Program-made: the position numbers and the translations under genes
Shown: one piece after another, positions 34,166-43,070 of the stretch
Numbering within the stretch: the first letter of the stretch is position 1
Layout of the letters: each line of letters begins with the position of its first letter
Assembly (NCBI GenBank): GCA_035685165.1
Contig: DASRBI010000009.1
Location: 124,001 to 188,000 of the forward strand
Origin: DATFDN01 sp035685165
GTDB lineage: Bacteria; Pseudomonadota; Alphaproteobacteria; Acetobacterales; Acetobacteraceae
Direction: 5' to 3'
Length of the DNA stretch: 64,000 nucleotides
Notes under the pieces: generated by a model
The model's input: the letters and a program-made list of their open reading frames with translations, nothing else
Told to the model about the DNA's origin: nothing
Database searches by the model: none

Positions 34166-34252
34166 CCTCCTCGGTCACTTCCGCGAAATCTGGGGTCCAC
34201 GCGCCGCACCTCCTGGTTCGCGGATGCACGCCTGCGCGGGCATGACGGCAAT
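34166..34252. repeat. Palindromic intergenic repeat (dispersed alphaproteobacterial type)
   Basis: The stretch contains TTCCGCGAAATCTGGGGTCC and, at the other end, GCACGCCTGCGCGGGCATGACG. Both are the characteristic halves of a dispersed repeat common in alphaproteobacterial spacers (CCCGCG-rich end with GTCATGCCCGCGCAGGCG). The right end contains the recR start codon at 34242. Copy number in the genome cannot be seen from one window. Confidence 0.55.
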
Positions 34253-34844
34253 GGGAGGTCCCGAGATTGAACGCCTGATCGCGATGCTGGCGCGGCTGCC
34301 CGGCATGGGGCCGCGCAGCGCGCGGCGGGTCGCGCTCAGACTGTTGCAGGAACCCGAGACGCGGATGCTGCCGCTCGCGCAGGCGATGGCGGCGGCAGCG
34401 CGCGCGGTGCGCCCCTGCACCGTCTGCGGCAATCTCGACAGCCGCGACCCGTGCGCGATCTGCACCGACCCGGCGCGCGACCAGGCGCTGATCTGCGTCG
34501 TCGAAACCGTGGCTGATCTCTGGGCGCTGGAGCGGGCGTCGATCTATCGCGGGCTCTATCACGTGCTGGGCGGCGTCTTGTCCGCGCTCGGCGGCGTCGG
34601 CCCGGACGATCTCAATGCGCGCCCCTTGCTCGCGCGCCTGCACAACGGCGCGGTGCGCGAAGTGATCCTGGCGCTCGGCGCAACGGTGGATGGCGCGGCG
34701 ACCGCGCATTGGCTCGCCGACCAAATCCGTCCCTTGGAAGTGAAAGTCACGCGGCTCGCGCAGGGGGTGCCGGTCGGGGGCGCGCTCGATGTGCTCGACG
34801 AGGGCACGCTCGCCACCGCGCTGCGCGCCCGGGGACCGGGCTAA
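34242..34844 (+). CDS. recR: Recombination protein RecR
   Basis: About 200 residues. The family N-terminus is GPEIERLIAMLARLPGMGPRSARR (helix-hairpin-helix). The zinc finger is CTVCGNLDSRDPCAIC, and the Toprim domain starts ICVVETVADLWALERAS with GLYHVLGGVLSALGG. RecR works with RecO and RecF in gap repair. The start is uncertain: ATG at 34242 (MTAMGGPEIE) or 34251; both lie at the edge of a palindromic repeat that has taken over the spacer after ybaB, and no clear Shine-Dalgarno remains. Confidence 0.92.
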   Translation: MTAMGGPEIERLIAMLARLPGMGPRSARRVALRLLQEPETRMLPLAQAMAAAARAVRPCTVCGNLDSRDPCAICTDPARDQALICVVETVADLWALERASIYRGLYHVLGGVLSALGGVGPDDLNARPLLARLHNGAVREVILALGATVDGAATAHWLADQIRPLEVKVTRLAQGVPVGGALDVLDEGTLATALRARGPG

Positions 34845-34850
34845 CGCGGT

Positions 34851-35282
34851 TCACGGTTTTAGATAGGCCCAGTGCCGCTCTTGCAGCTCCATGATCCGCA
34901 CCGCGCCCGAGGGCACCACACGCGCCTCCGGCATCACGGTGAGTTTCCGCTTCTGCGCCTCCTCCGTATGGGCGAGCGAGACGCCGCACGCGCTCATCAC
35001 CACCGAGGGATAGTCAGCGTGAATGCGCCGCACCTCGTCCTTCACCGGGGACAGCTCCTCGATGAACATTGCCGTGCCGTAGCCGTTGGCGACGATCTCG
35101 ACAGCAACGGTCTCACGGCGCGATTTCATCAGGTCGATCACGTTGGCGGCGTTGTGCAGCCCCTCCACCATCACCTCGCGATCGGCACTGTCGATGTGGA
35201 TTACCAAGCGATGCTGCGGCACGGCGCGCGCGGGGATCGTTGCCGCCAGCAGCAAGCCGATCAGTAGGAGCAATGCGCGCAT
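34851..35282 (-). CDS. DsrE-family exported protein
   Basis: This 143-residue protein begins with a signal peptide (MRALLLLIGLLLAATIPARA) and continues as a DsrE/F-like alpha-beta fold: RLVIHIDSADREVMVEGLHNAANV, VAVEIVANGYGTAMF, and VVMSACGVSLAH with a conserved-looking Cys. DsrE-type proteins carry sulfur on such a cysteine, but many exported members have unknown roles. It ends seven bases from the convergent recR. Downstream export would put it in the periplasm. Confidence 0.8.
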   Translation of the reverse strand: MRALLLLIGLLLAATIPARAVPQHRLVIHIDSADREVMVEGLHNAANVIDLMKSRRETVAVEIVANGYGTAMFIEELSPVKDEVRRIHADYPSVVMSACGVSLAHTEEAQKRKLTVMPEARVVPSGAVRIMELQERHWAYLKP

Positions 35283-35315
35283 TCGGTTTCCTTCCCGGTT
35301 GGACTGAAGGCTCGG

Positions 35316-35460
35316 CTAGGCGGCCTGGTCCACTTCCGCCTCGATCCGTGCGCGCCGCTCCCGGCGCGCGCTCCAGCTCATAGCGGGTTTGCAGGTTGAG
35401 CCAGAACGCAGCCGAGGTAGCGAAGAAGCGCGCGAGCCGCAGCGCCAGAGCCGGATCACA
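35316..35460 (-). pseudogene. Remnant of a HigA-type antitoxin gene
   Basis: The minus strand reads DPALALRLARFFATSAAFW and LNLQTRYELERA, the conserved C-terminal helix of HigA-family antitoxins, then shifts frame within GCGCGCCGGGAGCGGC to RERRARIEAEVDQAA before a stop at 35316-35318. The HTH half upstream is missing and there is no toxin next to it. So this is a 5'-truncated, frameshifted relic of a toxin-antitoxin locus. Confidence 0.6.
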
Positions 35461-35532
35461 TGGCCTACATGACATGCATGGCATGCGGCTTCAAACCTGC
35501 CGCGTGCCGCCCGCCCATGCTAGCCGTTCCAC

Positions 35533-37107
35533 ATGCCCGCCGCCCCGCCGCCCATCACCCGCCGCGCCCTGATCCACGCCGTCGGGCGCGCGGGAGGGGT
35601 CGCGGCGGCCTATCGCACGATGGCGGCGATGGGGCTCTTGGCGGTGCCCTCCGCCTATGCCGGGCCGCCCGCGCTGCCGCTCGGCAACAACCGGCGCATC
35701 GCGATCATCGGGGCAGGCATCGCCGGCATGGTGGCGGCCTACGAGCTACTGGAAGCGGGCTTCGATCCGCTGATCCTGGAGGCGCGCGCGCGTCCCGGCG
35801 GGCGCAATTGGACGCTGCGCCCGGCCGATCTGATCGAGGAAACCGACAGCGTGCAGCGCGTTCGCTTCACGCCGGCCGACAACCTTTATTTCAACCCAGG
35901 CCCGGCGCGTATCCCGTACCATCACGAAGGCATCCTGTCATATTGCCGCGCGCTCGGCGTCGGCATGGAGGTGATGTGCAACGACAACCGCGGCGCCTTG
36001 ATGCAGGACGACGCGGCGTTCGGCGGTGCGCCGCAGCGCAACCGCCGCGTGGTGAACGACGCGCGCGGCTATGTCGCGGAACTCGCCGCCAAGGCGATCG
36101 ACCAAGCGGCGCTCGCGCAGCCTGTGACGGAGGCGGACAAGGAGCGGCTGCGCGCCTTCCTGCGCGCCTTCGGTGCGCTCGACCGCGACCTTGTCTATCG
36201 CGGATCGAGCCGCAGCGGATGGGCCGAGCCGCCGGGTGCAGCGGACGCGCGCGGCAAGGCCAATCCGCCGCTGGATCTCCGCGCGATCCTGGCCTCGGAT
36301 TTCTGGCAAGGCCCGATGCAATGGGGCGAGCTGGCGACGATGGCACCCACCATGTTGCAGCCGGTGGGCGGCATGGGCCGCATCGGCGCGGCGTTCGGGC
36401 GCAAGCTGATGGGACGCATCACCTACGAGGCAAAGGTGACGGAGCTGCGCCGCGCGGGCGAGGGCGCGCGTATCGTCTGGCAGGACAAGGAAGGCGTGAC
36501 GCAGATCACCGAGGCGCCGCTCGTGCTGATCACCATGCCCCTTTCCGTGCTGCGGACGATCCCGGCCGATTTCTCGGCCGATGTTGCGGACGCAATCAAC
36601 GCCGCGGACTACGTGCCGGCGGTCAAGGTCGCGTTCCAGGCCGAACGCCGTTTCTGGGAACTCGACAGCAACATCTACGGCGGCATCTCCTGGACCAGCC
36701 GCCCGATCACCCAGGTCTGGTATCCGACGGCTGGCTTGCAGGAGCCGAAAGGTATCCTGGTCGGTGCCTATATCTGGTCGAACGAGATCGGCACCGCCTT
36801 CGCCGCGAAAACCCCGGAACAGCGGCTCGCCGACACGGCGGCGGATTTGCAGGTTTTGCACCCTGGCTCGGCGCAATGGCTGACGCGCGGCGTTTCCGTC
36901 GCATGGAGCAAGATCCCCTTCAGCCTCGGCGCCTGGGCGGACTGGGGCGCCGAAGCCCGGCGCACGCACTATCCCGCGTTGCTCAAGCCGGACGGGCCGT
37001 TCTTCTTCGCGGGCGAGCATCTCTCCTGGATCAACGGCTGGCAGGAGGGCGCGGTGCGTTCCGCGCACGCGGCGCTGGCGTTGATGGCACCGCGTCTAGG
37101 CGCGTAA
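35533..37107 (+). CDS. FAD-dependent amine oxidase / L-amino-acid oxidase-like, Tat-type leader
   Basis: 524 residues. The N-terminus PPITRRALIHAVGRAGG resembles a Tat signal (twin Arg) and ends in a hydrophobic stretch to about residue 43 (VPSAYA). The FAD fold follows: RRIAIIGAGIAGMVAAYELLEAG and LEARARPGGRNWTL. The C-terminal FAD signature is PFFFAGEHLSWINGWQEGAVRSAH. The central region with FNPGPARIPYHHEGIL is typical of bacterial monoamine/L-amino-acid oxidases. It would make hydrogen peroxide and ammonia, probably in the periplasm. Substrate unknown. A TatA-like protein is encoded at 52674. Confidence 0.85.
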   Translation: MPAAPPPITRRALIHAVGRAGGVAAAYRTMAAMGLLAVPSAYAGPPALPLGNNRRIAIIGAGIAGMVAAYELLEAGFDPLILEARARPGGRNWTLRPADLIEETDSVQRVRFTPADNLYFNPGPARIPYHHEGILSYCRALGVGMEVMCNDNRGALMQDDAAFGGAPQRNRRVVNDARGYVAELAAKAIDQAALAQPVTEADKERLRAFLRAFGALDRDLVYRGSSRSGWAEPPGAADARGKANPPLDLRAILASDFWQGPMQWGELATMAPTMLQPVGGMGRIGAAFGRKLMGRITYEAKVTELRRAGEGARIVWQDKEGVTQITEAPLVLITMPLSVLRTIPADFSADVADAINAADYVPAVKVAFQAERRFWELDSNIYGGISWTSRPITQVWYPTAGLQEPKGILVGAYIWSNEIGTAFAAKTPEQRLADTAADLQVLHPGSAQWLTRGVSVAWSKIPFSLGAWADWGAEARRTHYPALLKPDGPFFFAGEHLSWINGWQEGAVRSAHAALALMAPRLGA

Positions 37108-37455
37108 AGCCGAGACCGCGAGCAGCAGCCAGCCGAGCATCAGCAGCGTGCCGCCGACGGGCGCGAGCGGCCCCGAACGCCAGCCGCCCAGCGCCAGCGC
37201 ATAGACCGCGCCGCAAAACAGGAGCGTTCCGGCGAGGAACGCAGCCCCCGCCGCATCGGCCCAGCCGCCGCCTCGGCGCACCCACAACCCGACCGCAAGC
37301 AGCGCCAGCGCGTGCCAGCCCTGCATCTGCACGGCGTTGCGGACCATCTGCAGCCGCGCCGGGCCGATCCCCTCCAGCCCATGCGCCGCCCCCGCCGCCA
37401 TCCCCACCGCCGCGAGTCCCGCGAATGCCCCGGCACAAACCCACAGCCGCTCCAC
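37096..37455 (-). CDS. DUF423 membrane protein
   Basis: This 119-residue protein has four hydrophobic helices and DUF423 markers: RLWVCAGAFAGLAAVGMAAGAAHGL, a QMQGWHALALLAVGLW stretch, LFCGAVYALALGG and PVGGTLLMLGWLLLA. I chose a GTG at 37455 preceded by GGGAGAAC; the frame before it has no similarity. Its last 12 bases overlap the end of the convergent amine oxidase. Function unknown. Confidence 0.85.
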   Translation of the reverse strand: MERLWVCAGAFAGLAAVGMAAGAAHGLEGIGPARLQMVRNAVQMQGWHALALLAVGLWVRRGGGWADAAGAAFLAGTLLFCGAVYALALGGWRSGPLAPVGGTLLMLGWLLLAVSALRA

Positions 37456-37515
37456 GTTCTCCCTTTCTCCCCTGTTTTCGCCCCGACGACGCACCTATAC
37501 CATCCGCGCCGGACC

Positions 37516-38466
37516 ATGCCCCGCGGTGATCTCTTCCCCGAAATCGGCCCGTTCGAGACCGGCTACCTGCCGCTCTCGGGCGGGCATGTGATGTACTGGG
37601 AGCAGGTCGGCAACCCGCGCGGCCGGCCGGTGCTCTTCCTGCACGGCGGCCCGGGGGCGGGCGCGGGCGCGGTGCACCGCCGCTTCTTCGACCCCGATTT
37701 CTGGCGGGTGGTCATCTTCGATCAAAGGGGCGCCGGCCGCTCGCGCCCGCTCGGCAGCCTCGCGCACAACACGACGCAGGACCTGGTCGAGGACATCGAG
37801 GTGCTGCGCCGCCATCTCGGCCTCGACCGCTGGCTGCTGTTCGGCGGTTCTTGGGGATCGACGCTCGCGCTGGCGTATGCGCAGGCGAATCCCGAGCGCG
37901 TGTCGGGCTGCGTGCTGCGCGGGGTTTTTCTCGGCCGGCGCGAGGAAGTGGAGTGGTTCCTGCACGGGATGCGGCTCGTGTTCCCCGACGCCCATGCCAA
38001 CTTCGTCAACTTCCTGCCCGAGCCGGAGCGCGCCGATGTTCTCGGCGCCTATCTGCGGCGCCTCACCGATCCCGATCCATCCGTGCACCTTCCCGCCGCG
38101 CGCGCCTGGTCGGTTTATGAGGGCTCGTGCAGCACTTTGCTGCCGAGCCCCGATACGGTCACTTCCTTCGCGCAAGACCGCACCGCGCTCGGTCTCGCGC
38201 GCATCGAGGCGCATTATTTCGCTAACGCGCTCTTTTTGCCCGAGCCCGGCTTGCTCGCTGCCATGCATCGGATCGCGCACATCCCGGGCGAGATCGTGCA
38301 GGGCCGCTACGACATGATCTGCCCGCCCCGCACGGCCTTTGAGCTCGCGTCCGCCTGGCCATCGGCGCGGCTGACGGTGGTGCCGGACGCGGGGCATTCG
38401 GCGCTGGAACCGGGCATCAGGCGAGCGCTCGTGAGCGCCGTGGAGCGGTTCCGCCGCGAAGCCTAG
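37516..38466 (+). CDS. pip: Proline iminopeptidase
   Basis: This 316-residue alpha/beta hydrolase removes N-terminal proline. It has the oxyanion strand VLFLHGGPGAGAG, DQRGAGRSRPLG, the nucleophile elbow FGGSWGSTLALAYAQ, and the late Asp (GRYDMICPP) and His (DAGHSALEPG). The order and the HNTTQDLVEDIEVLRRHLG helix are typical of S33 proline iminopeptidases. Cytoplasmic. Start at the first ATG after the DUF423 leader; monocistronic. Confidence 0.9.
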   Translation: MPRGDLFPEIGPFETGYLPLSGGHVMYWEQVGNPRGRPVLFLHGGPGAGAGAVHRRFFDPDFWRVVIFDQRGAGRSRPLGSLAHNTTQDLVEDIEVLRRHLGLDRWLLFGGSWGSTLALAYAQANPERVSGCVLRGVFLGRREEVEWFLHGMRLVFPDAHANFVNFLPEPERADVLGAYLRRLTDPDPSVHLPAARAWSVYEGSCSTLLPSPDTVTSFAQDRTALGLARIEAHYFANALFLPEPGLLAAMHRIAHIPGEIVQGRYDMICPPRTAFELASAWPSARLTVVPDAGHSALEPGIRRALVSAVERFRREA

Positions 38467-38547
38467 GGGCTGGTTGACTCGGCGCGCCGGCGGTTCGTAG
38501 CAAAGCGCAAACTCGCGGCGCCACCCGCGCACCACCGGAGGACTTCC

Positions 38548-39114
38548 ATGAGCTCAACTCTGTCCTCGCCCCGATCCGGGCTCGAGCAGCCGCGGACCGG
38601 GTGGTTCTGGTTCGTGCTCCTCGGCTTGTTCCAGATCCTACTCGGCGTGTTTGCCTGGATCGATGTCGGGCTCGCCACGCTCGCGGGCACACTGCTGATC
38701 GGCGCCGCGCTCTTGGTCGGCGGCCTAATGCAGATTGTGCATTCCTTTCTCGATCGCGACTGGGGCGCTTTCGCGCTGCACCTGCTCGCCGGCATCCTCT
38801 ACGTGGTCGGCGGCCTGCTGATCATGGCCGAGCCGATTCAGGGCGCGCTGGTCATCACCATCGCCCTCGCCGCCGTGCTGATCGTCGCCGGCGCGTTCCG
38901 CGTCATCATCGCGGTGCGCCACTGGCATCTGAGCGGCGCCGGGCTGCTGCTGATCGGCGGGCTGTTCAGCATCCTGATCGGCATCGGGCTCTATCTGCTG
39001 CTGCCCTGGTCCGGCCTTTGGGTGCTCGGCACGCTGATCGCGGTCGAGCTGATCTTCCAAGGGGCCGCCTGGATCGAGTTCGGCCTCGGATTGCGCCGGT
39101 TCCGCAACGCCTGA
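38548..39114 (+). CDS. HdeD-like (DUF308) membrane protein
   Basis: This 188-residue protein has six hydrophobic helices in three pairs, with repeats such as GLFQILLGVFAWID, GTLLIGAALLVGGLMQIVHSF, LLAGILYVVGGLLIMAEPIQG and FSILIGIGLYLLLP. This is the HdeD/DUF308 layout. HdeD is linked to acid resistance in E. coli at high cell density; whether this is true here is unknown. GGAGG is the Shine-Dalgarno. Confidence 0.85.
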   Translation: MSSTLSSPRSGLEQPRTGWFWFVLLGLFQILLGVFAWIDVGLATLAGTLLIGAALLVGGLMQIVHSFLDRDWGAFALHLLAGILYVVGGLLIMAEPIQGALVITIALAAVLIVAGAFRVIIAVRHWHLSGAGLLLIGGLFSILIGIGLYLLLPWSGLWVLGTLIAVELIFQGAAWIEFGLGLRRFRNA

Positions 39115-39152
39115 GCAGGCGGGCGCGTCGCCCGCTCAGGCTTGCAGCATCA

Positions 39153-41084
39153 TCAGGCTCGCCGCGCCGCCATATCCGCCGGGGCGTCCGCCGCGATGAG
39201 AGGATAGGCGGCGGTCGCCTGCAGGTGCACTTCCAGCATGGCCTGGCCCTGATAGGGCGGCAGGATCAGAAGGGCGCTGCCGTCGGTCCAGCGATAGGCC
39301 GCCTCGCCCGCCCCCTCCGGCTCCCACCAGCCGGCCCCCATACCGTCCGCCATCAGCGGAAGCTCGATCGCCGCCTCCACCGTCCGCAGCACGAGCCGCC
39401 GCACCGCCACCCCGAGCCGGCGCCGGTCATCGAGCCACGGCCGCAGGTCCGATGGTGCCGCCGCCCGCGAGACAAGCCGCGCTCCCGTCGCCCCAGAGGG
39501 CAGCGCGAAAATGTAAAGCCCGTTCTCGGCGAACAGCGCGCGCACGCGCCGCCCCTTCGCCAACAGATGCAGGTCAGGATCGCCCGTGCTCGCAACCGAA
39601 AGCCCAAGTGCCCCCGCCCGCGCCGCCAGCCGCTCCCAGACCGGCCGCACCGACGCCTCGTCGGTCAGGAACGGCGCGCAGGCGCCCGCCGCACGGCTCC
39701 GTTCCGCGCGGTCCTCAGTCAGGTCGGGATGCAGCACGAGCGGCGCCTCGGCGTTGGCGAAGAAGCCGCGATTGCCGGTGTCGAGATAGCTCTCCGCCGG
39801 CAGGCCCTCGGCCAGCAGGATCGCGTGCCGGTCCAACTCGACGTGGAAATACTCGACCGACGCGAGCCCCTGCTCCTGCACAATGCTGGTGCCGTTCACG
39901 AGCTGGCGGGCGGCAATCAGCGCACCGTCCACATAGATCGCGTGATCGGGCGAAACCAGCAGGTCGCGCTGCGGCATCCCGTCAGCAAAGGCGCCGGCGC
40001 GGATGCGGATCGGCAGAACGAGCCGTGGCTCGGGATGCGCCGCAAGGTCGATCCGCCGCCGCCCCACCCAGCGCACCGGGCGCTGAACAACCGCCCCTTC
40101 CTCCAGCACCGCCACCAGATCGCCGGGGCGGAGATCCTCCACCGCCACCGCGCCCGCCGCCGCCGCCAGGCGCGTGCCTGCAGCGTAGCAGACCAGATAG
40201 ATGCTGGTGGCACGCGCACCGTCATAAGCCTTGGCGATCACGCCGGCGGAAACCGGGCTACCGAGGACGAACTCCACCACCGGCGCCCCGGCGGGGTCGT
40301 GGACCGACCTGAACTCCACCGTATCGCCGTTGACGATCGTGCCCGTGGATTCCAGGTCGGCCGCGATCACCGTGGGATCGGTGAACCGCAGCACGTTCGC
40401 CCCGTTCGGAAACGAGCCGGCCGTCATGCCGTCGACGACGACGTTCTGATCGAACGACGCAGCATCGGCGATGACGACATTGCCGCCGATCCGGGTGGAG
40501 TTGAGGAAGTCGAGCGTGGCCGACGCCTCGATCGTGCCGGCGAGGACCAGACCGGAATTAGGCCGGCTGTCGACGGCAAGCGTCAGGCCTGGCGCCACGA
40601 TGTTGTTCTCGACCACCACGGTCCCGCCCGAAGCCTCGATCTCCCCCGTGCCCCCGAGCGGGCCGTAGATGTCGTTCGTCGCGTAGGTGCTTTTCAGGAG
40701 GCCGCCGACATCGACGCCGCCCGTGCCTTCGAGCGTCGCCTTGTTGCTGAGCACGACGGTGCTTCCGGGCGCGGTCTCGATGGAGCCGGCGTTGATGAGC
40801 CAGCCGAACCCGGTGCGGATCGTGCCCGCTGCCAGTTCGAGCGTGCCCGTGACGGTAAGGGTCCGATGGCCGCCGACACTGACGAGGGTGCCTGCCGGAT
40901 CATCGATCTCGAGCGCGGCGATCGTGTCGGACAGCAGATTGTATCTGACAAGGACAGGACCGGCGCCGGCGATCAGCGCAACATCATCAGGGGAGAGCTG
41001 CCCCGGATAGCCGCTCGGGATCCAGGTCGTCTTGTACGACCACGCCGAGTTGGGGGCACCGGAGGCAGTGAACCTAGTCGACAT
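39153..41084 (-). CDS. Hint-domain protein with N-terminal beta-solenoid-like repeats
   Basis: 643 residues. Residues 1-290 are made of short Gly/Thr/Val repeats (TLTVTGTLELAAGTI, GTGEIEASGGTVVVEN, GLVLAGTIEASATLDF) that suggest a beta-solenoid passenger. From C299 (YLVCYAAGTRLAA) a Hedgehog/intein-type Hint domain begins, with VEDLRPGDLVAV, a RDLLVSPDHAIYVDG stretch and an end near YFHVELDRHAILLAEG. The rest has no recognised domain. No downstream extein remains in the usual way, so it may cleave itself rather than splice. Such genes are frequent in Acetobacteraceae. No signal peptide is visible; type I secretion is possible but not shown. Confidence 0.75.
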   Translation of the reverse strand: MSTRFTASGAPNSAWSYKTTWIPSGYPGQLSPDDVALIAGAGPVLVRYNLLSDTIAALEIDDPAGTLVSVGGHRTLTVTGTLELAAGTIRTGFGWLINAGSIETAPGSTVVLSNKATLEGTGGVDVGGLLKSTYATNDIYGPLGGTGEIEASGGTVVVENNIVAPGLTLAVDSRPNSGLVLAGTIEASATLDFLNSTRIGGNVVIADAASFDQNVVVDGMTAGSFPNGANVLRFTDPTVIAADLESTGTIVNGDTVEFRSVHDPAGAPVVEFVLGSPVSAGVIAKAYDGARATSIYLVCYAAGTRLAAAAGAVAVEDLRPGDLVAVLEEGAVVQRPVRWVGRRRIDLAAHPEPRLVLPIRIRAGAFADGMPQRDLLVSPDHAIYVDGALIAARQLVNGTSIVQEQGLASVEYFHVELDRHAILLAEGLPAESYLDTGNRGFFANAEAPLVLHPDLTEDRAERSRAAGACAPFLTDEASVRPVWERLAARAGALGLSVASTGDPDLHLLAKGRRVRALFAENGLYIFALPSGATGARLVSRAAAPSDLRPWLDDRRRLGVAVRRLVLRTVEAAIELPLMADGMGAGWWEPEGAGEAAYRWTDGSALLILPPYQGQAMLEVHLQATAAYPLIAADAPADMAARRA

Positions 41085-41191
41085 CGAAAAGGCTTCCCCG
41101 TGGCACGCGCAACATCGCGGTCTCGCGGGCGCTGATCGGTATCAGACCCTAACGTTTGATTCACGTTAAATTCGCTTGAGTTCAACAAAGG

Positions 41192-42133
41192 TCACTTGGC
41201 CGAGTCGCCGACCTGCTGCTCCGCACCCGCGCTGACGGTGGGCGCGTTCCCTCCCGCCGGCCCGCGCCCCATTAGACGGAAGGCCGCTTCGGCGGCGCGT
41301 GCGACGGGGATGTTCACCATCGTACCGTCCTCGGAGCTGAGCGCCGCGGCGCGGCGGCCGACCGGGGCATATTCATCCGCCGGGGTCGGCCCGAAGAGGC
41401 CAAGCGTCGGCGCGCCGGCCGCGGCCGCGAGGTGCATCAGGCCGGAATCGTTTCCCACAAACAGCGCGGCCCGGCGCAGCACGGCGGCCGTTTCCGGCAG
41501 CGACAGGCGTCCCACCAGATCGACCGCTTGCGGCAGCGCGGCCAGCAACGGCGCGGCGAGCGCGCGCTCGGCAGGTCCCGGGCCACCCAGCACGAGGGGC
41601 ACCGCCCCCGGTGGTGCCACCATGTCGAACAGCGCGGCAAACCGCTCGGCGGCCCAGGTCTTCGGGCGCCAGTTGGCGGTCGGACCGAGCGCGATCAGCG
41701 CCGCGGCGGGGGGTAGCAGCCGGTCCGCCGCCGACTCGTCCTCGGGCGCGGTCCAGGCGACCGGGGCGGGCGGATCGGAGAGGCCGAGCACCGCGGCGAG
41801 CTGCGCGATCTTGTGGCCGGGCCGGGGCCGCATCACGCGCCGCTCACGCGCCCGCACCATCCAGGCCAGCGCCGAGCCGCGCAGGTCCACCACCAGATCC
41901 CACCGCCGCGCCGCGGACCACGCCCAAAGCTCGAGCCAGTGAGCATCGAACCGGCGCTTGTGCAGCACGATCGTGCGCTCGCGCTGCGGCATCCGGGTGA
42001 ATACGCCCTCGGCAGCGGGGCCGCAGACGATGGTGAAGCGCGCCGCGGGACGGGTCCGGATCAAGTGGTCGAGCAGTCCGGTGGAAAGAACCGCGTCCCC
42101 CACGCGGTTCGCGCTCACGAACAGGATTCGCAT
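41192..42133 (-). CDS. Glycosyltransferase family 9 (heptosyltransferase-like)
   Basis: This 313-residue protein opens MRILFVSANRVGDAVLSTG, the GT9 start, and has LIALGPTANWRPKTWAAERF and FVGNDSGLMHLAAAAGAPTLGLFGP, the nucleotide-sugar-binding half. GT9 enzymes add heptose to LPS core. The acceptor is not known. No other LPS gene is adjacent. Ends 107 bases after the Hint gene start; not obviously in an operon. Confidence 0.88.
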   Translation of the reverse strand: MRILFVSANRVGDAVLSTGLLDHLIRTRPAARFTIVCGPAAEGVFTRMPQRERTIVLHKRRFDAHWLELWAWSAARRWDLVVDLRGSALAWMVRARERRVMRPRPGHKIAQLAAVLGLSDPPAPVAWTAPEDESAADRLLPPAAALIALGPTANWRPKTWAAERFAALFDMVAPPGAVPLVLGGPGPAERALAAPLLAALPQAVDLVGRLSLPETAAVLRRAALFVGNDSGLMHLAAAAGAPTLGLFGPTPADEYAPVGRRAAALSSEDGTMVNIPVARAAEAAFRLMGRGPAGGNAPTVSAGAEQQVGDSAK

Positions 42134-42266
42134 CGCCGCCGCGCATAGCTTACGCGGCGGCGCAACGGAACCTGACGGCGACGGCGCTCAGCGTCCGCCG
42201 ATGTGCAGCTCGTATGTCATGACCGTCCCTCCGCGCCAGGTTGCGGCGGCGCGCGCGGGTTGCGGC

Positions 42267-42971
42267 TCAGGCGCGCGCGAGCCGCACCAGCTCGGCGCGC
42301 ACCTCAGCCGCGCTGGCGACCGGGCGGGACCAGTGGATGCGGCGCACGACCTCCCCCTGCGCCAGATCGCAGCCGTCCACATCGACCCCGACCATCCGCC
42401 AAGCCCCGCCGCCGGCAATCCGCGCCAGCGCGTCCGCGTGGTTGCCATTGCAATGAGCGACGATCGAGGGCTCGGCGGCGAGGATCGCCGCCACCGCATC
42501 GCGATCGGGAACGAGGTCGGCGGCGCGCAGCCGCACCGCGCGGGCAAATCCGCCGACCAGGAGCGCCTGCGCCGGCACCATCCGCCACAGCCGGAAATCG
42601 CCGAAACCGGCGTAGAGGGCGGCATAGGGATGCACGGCGAGGTAGCGCGCCTTCAGCGCCGGCTCGTCGGACGGCTCGGCGAGCCCCGTCAGCGTCACGC
42701 GCGGCGCGGTCTGCGGGTTCGGCTCCGCCGCCGCGCCGACCGCGAGCAGCGAGCAGCGCCGGTCGGCGGCCAGATGCCGCGTGTGCTCTGACAGATCGGA
42801 GAGAAGCAGCAGGATCGTCCCGTCCGGCGCCATCGCCGGGGTGACGAGCGAGACGAAGGGCTGGCCCCCCTGCCCCGCCGTGCCGAGGCTCGCCGCCCGC
42901 GCCGCCCGCAACAGGCGCCGTGCTTCGAAGCCCTGGCTCTGGGCGGCGCTACCCTCCGGTGCTATCGCCAT
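42267..42971 (-). CDS. Pyridoxamine-5'-phosphate-oxidase-like/DUF2470 protein (HugZ-like)
   Basis: 234 residues. The N-terminal ~150 form a split-barrel FMN-binding domain (LLRAARAASLGTAGQGGQPFVSLVTPA, LSDLSEHTRHLAADRRCSLL). The C-terminal ~75 contain AEPSIVAHCNGNHADALARI, typical of DUF2470. The combination occurs in HugZ heme-utilisation proteins, where the C-terminus helps bind heme. The enzyme activity here is unproven. It lies 99 bases from the divergent chvI start. Confidence 0.82.
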   Translation of the reverse strand: MAIAPEGSAAQSQGFEARRLLRAARAASLGTAGQGGQPFVSLVTPAMAPDGTILLLLSDLSEHTRHLAADRRCSLLAVGAAAEPNPQTAPRVTLTGLAEPSDEPALKARYLAVHPYAALYAGFGDFRLWRMVPAQALLVGGFARAVRLRAADLVPDRDAVAAILAAEPSIVAHCNGNHADALARIAGGGAWRMVGVDVDGCDLAQGEVVRRIHWSRPVASAAEVRAELVRLARA

Positions 42972-43070
42972 AGTGCGTTCGCCTTATCGTCCTGTTTGCG
43001 CCACACTGCGCCAACAGGGCGGCCCCGCGCCGGCCGCCCGATCGCGAACGCCCGGCCCTGGGGGACCAAC

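Noticed and set aside
35460..37529. 689-residue open frame on the plus strand
   Set aside because: Shadow of the amine oxidase in another frame, with low-complexity Arg/Pro content.
38601..41135. 844-residue open frame on the plus strand
   Set aside because: A shadow of the HdeD and Hint genes with Arg/Asp/His-rich composition and no domain; typical of G+C-rich DNA.
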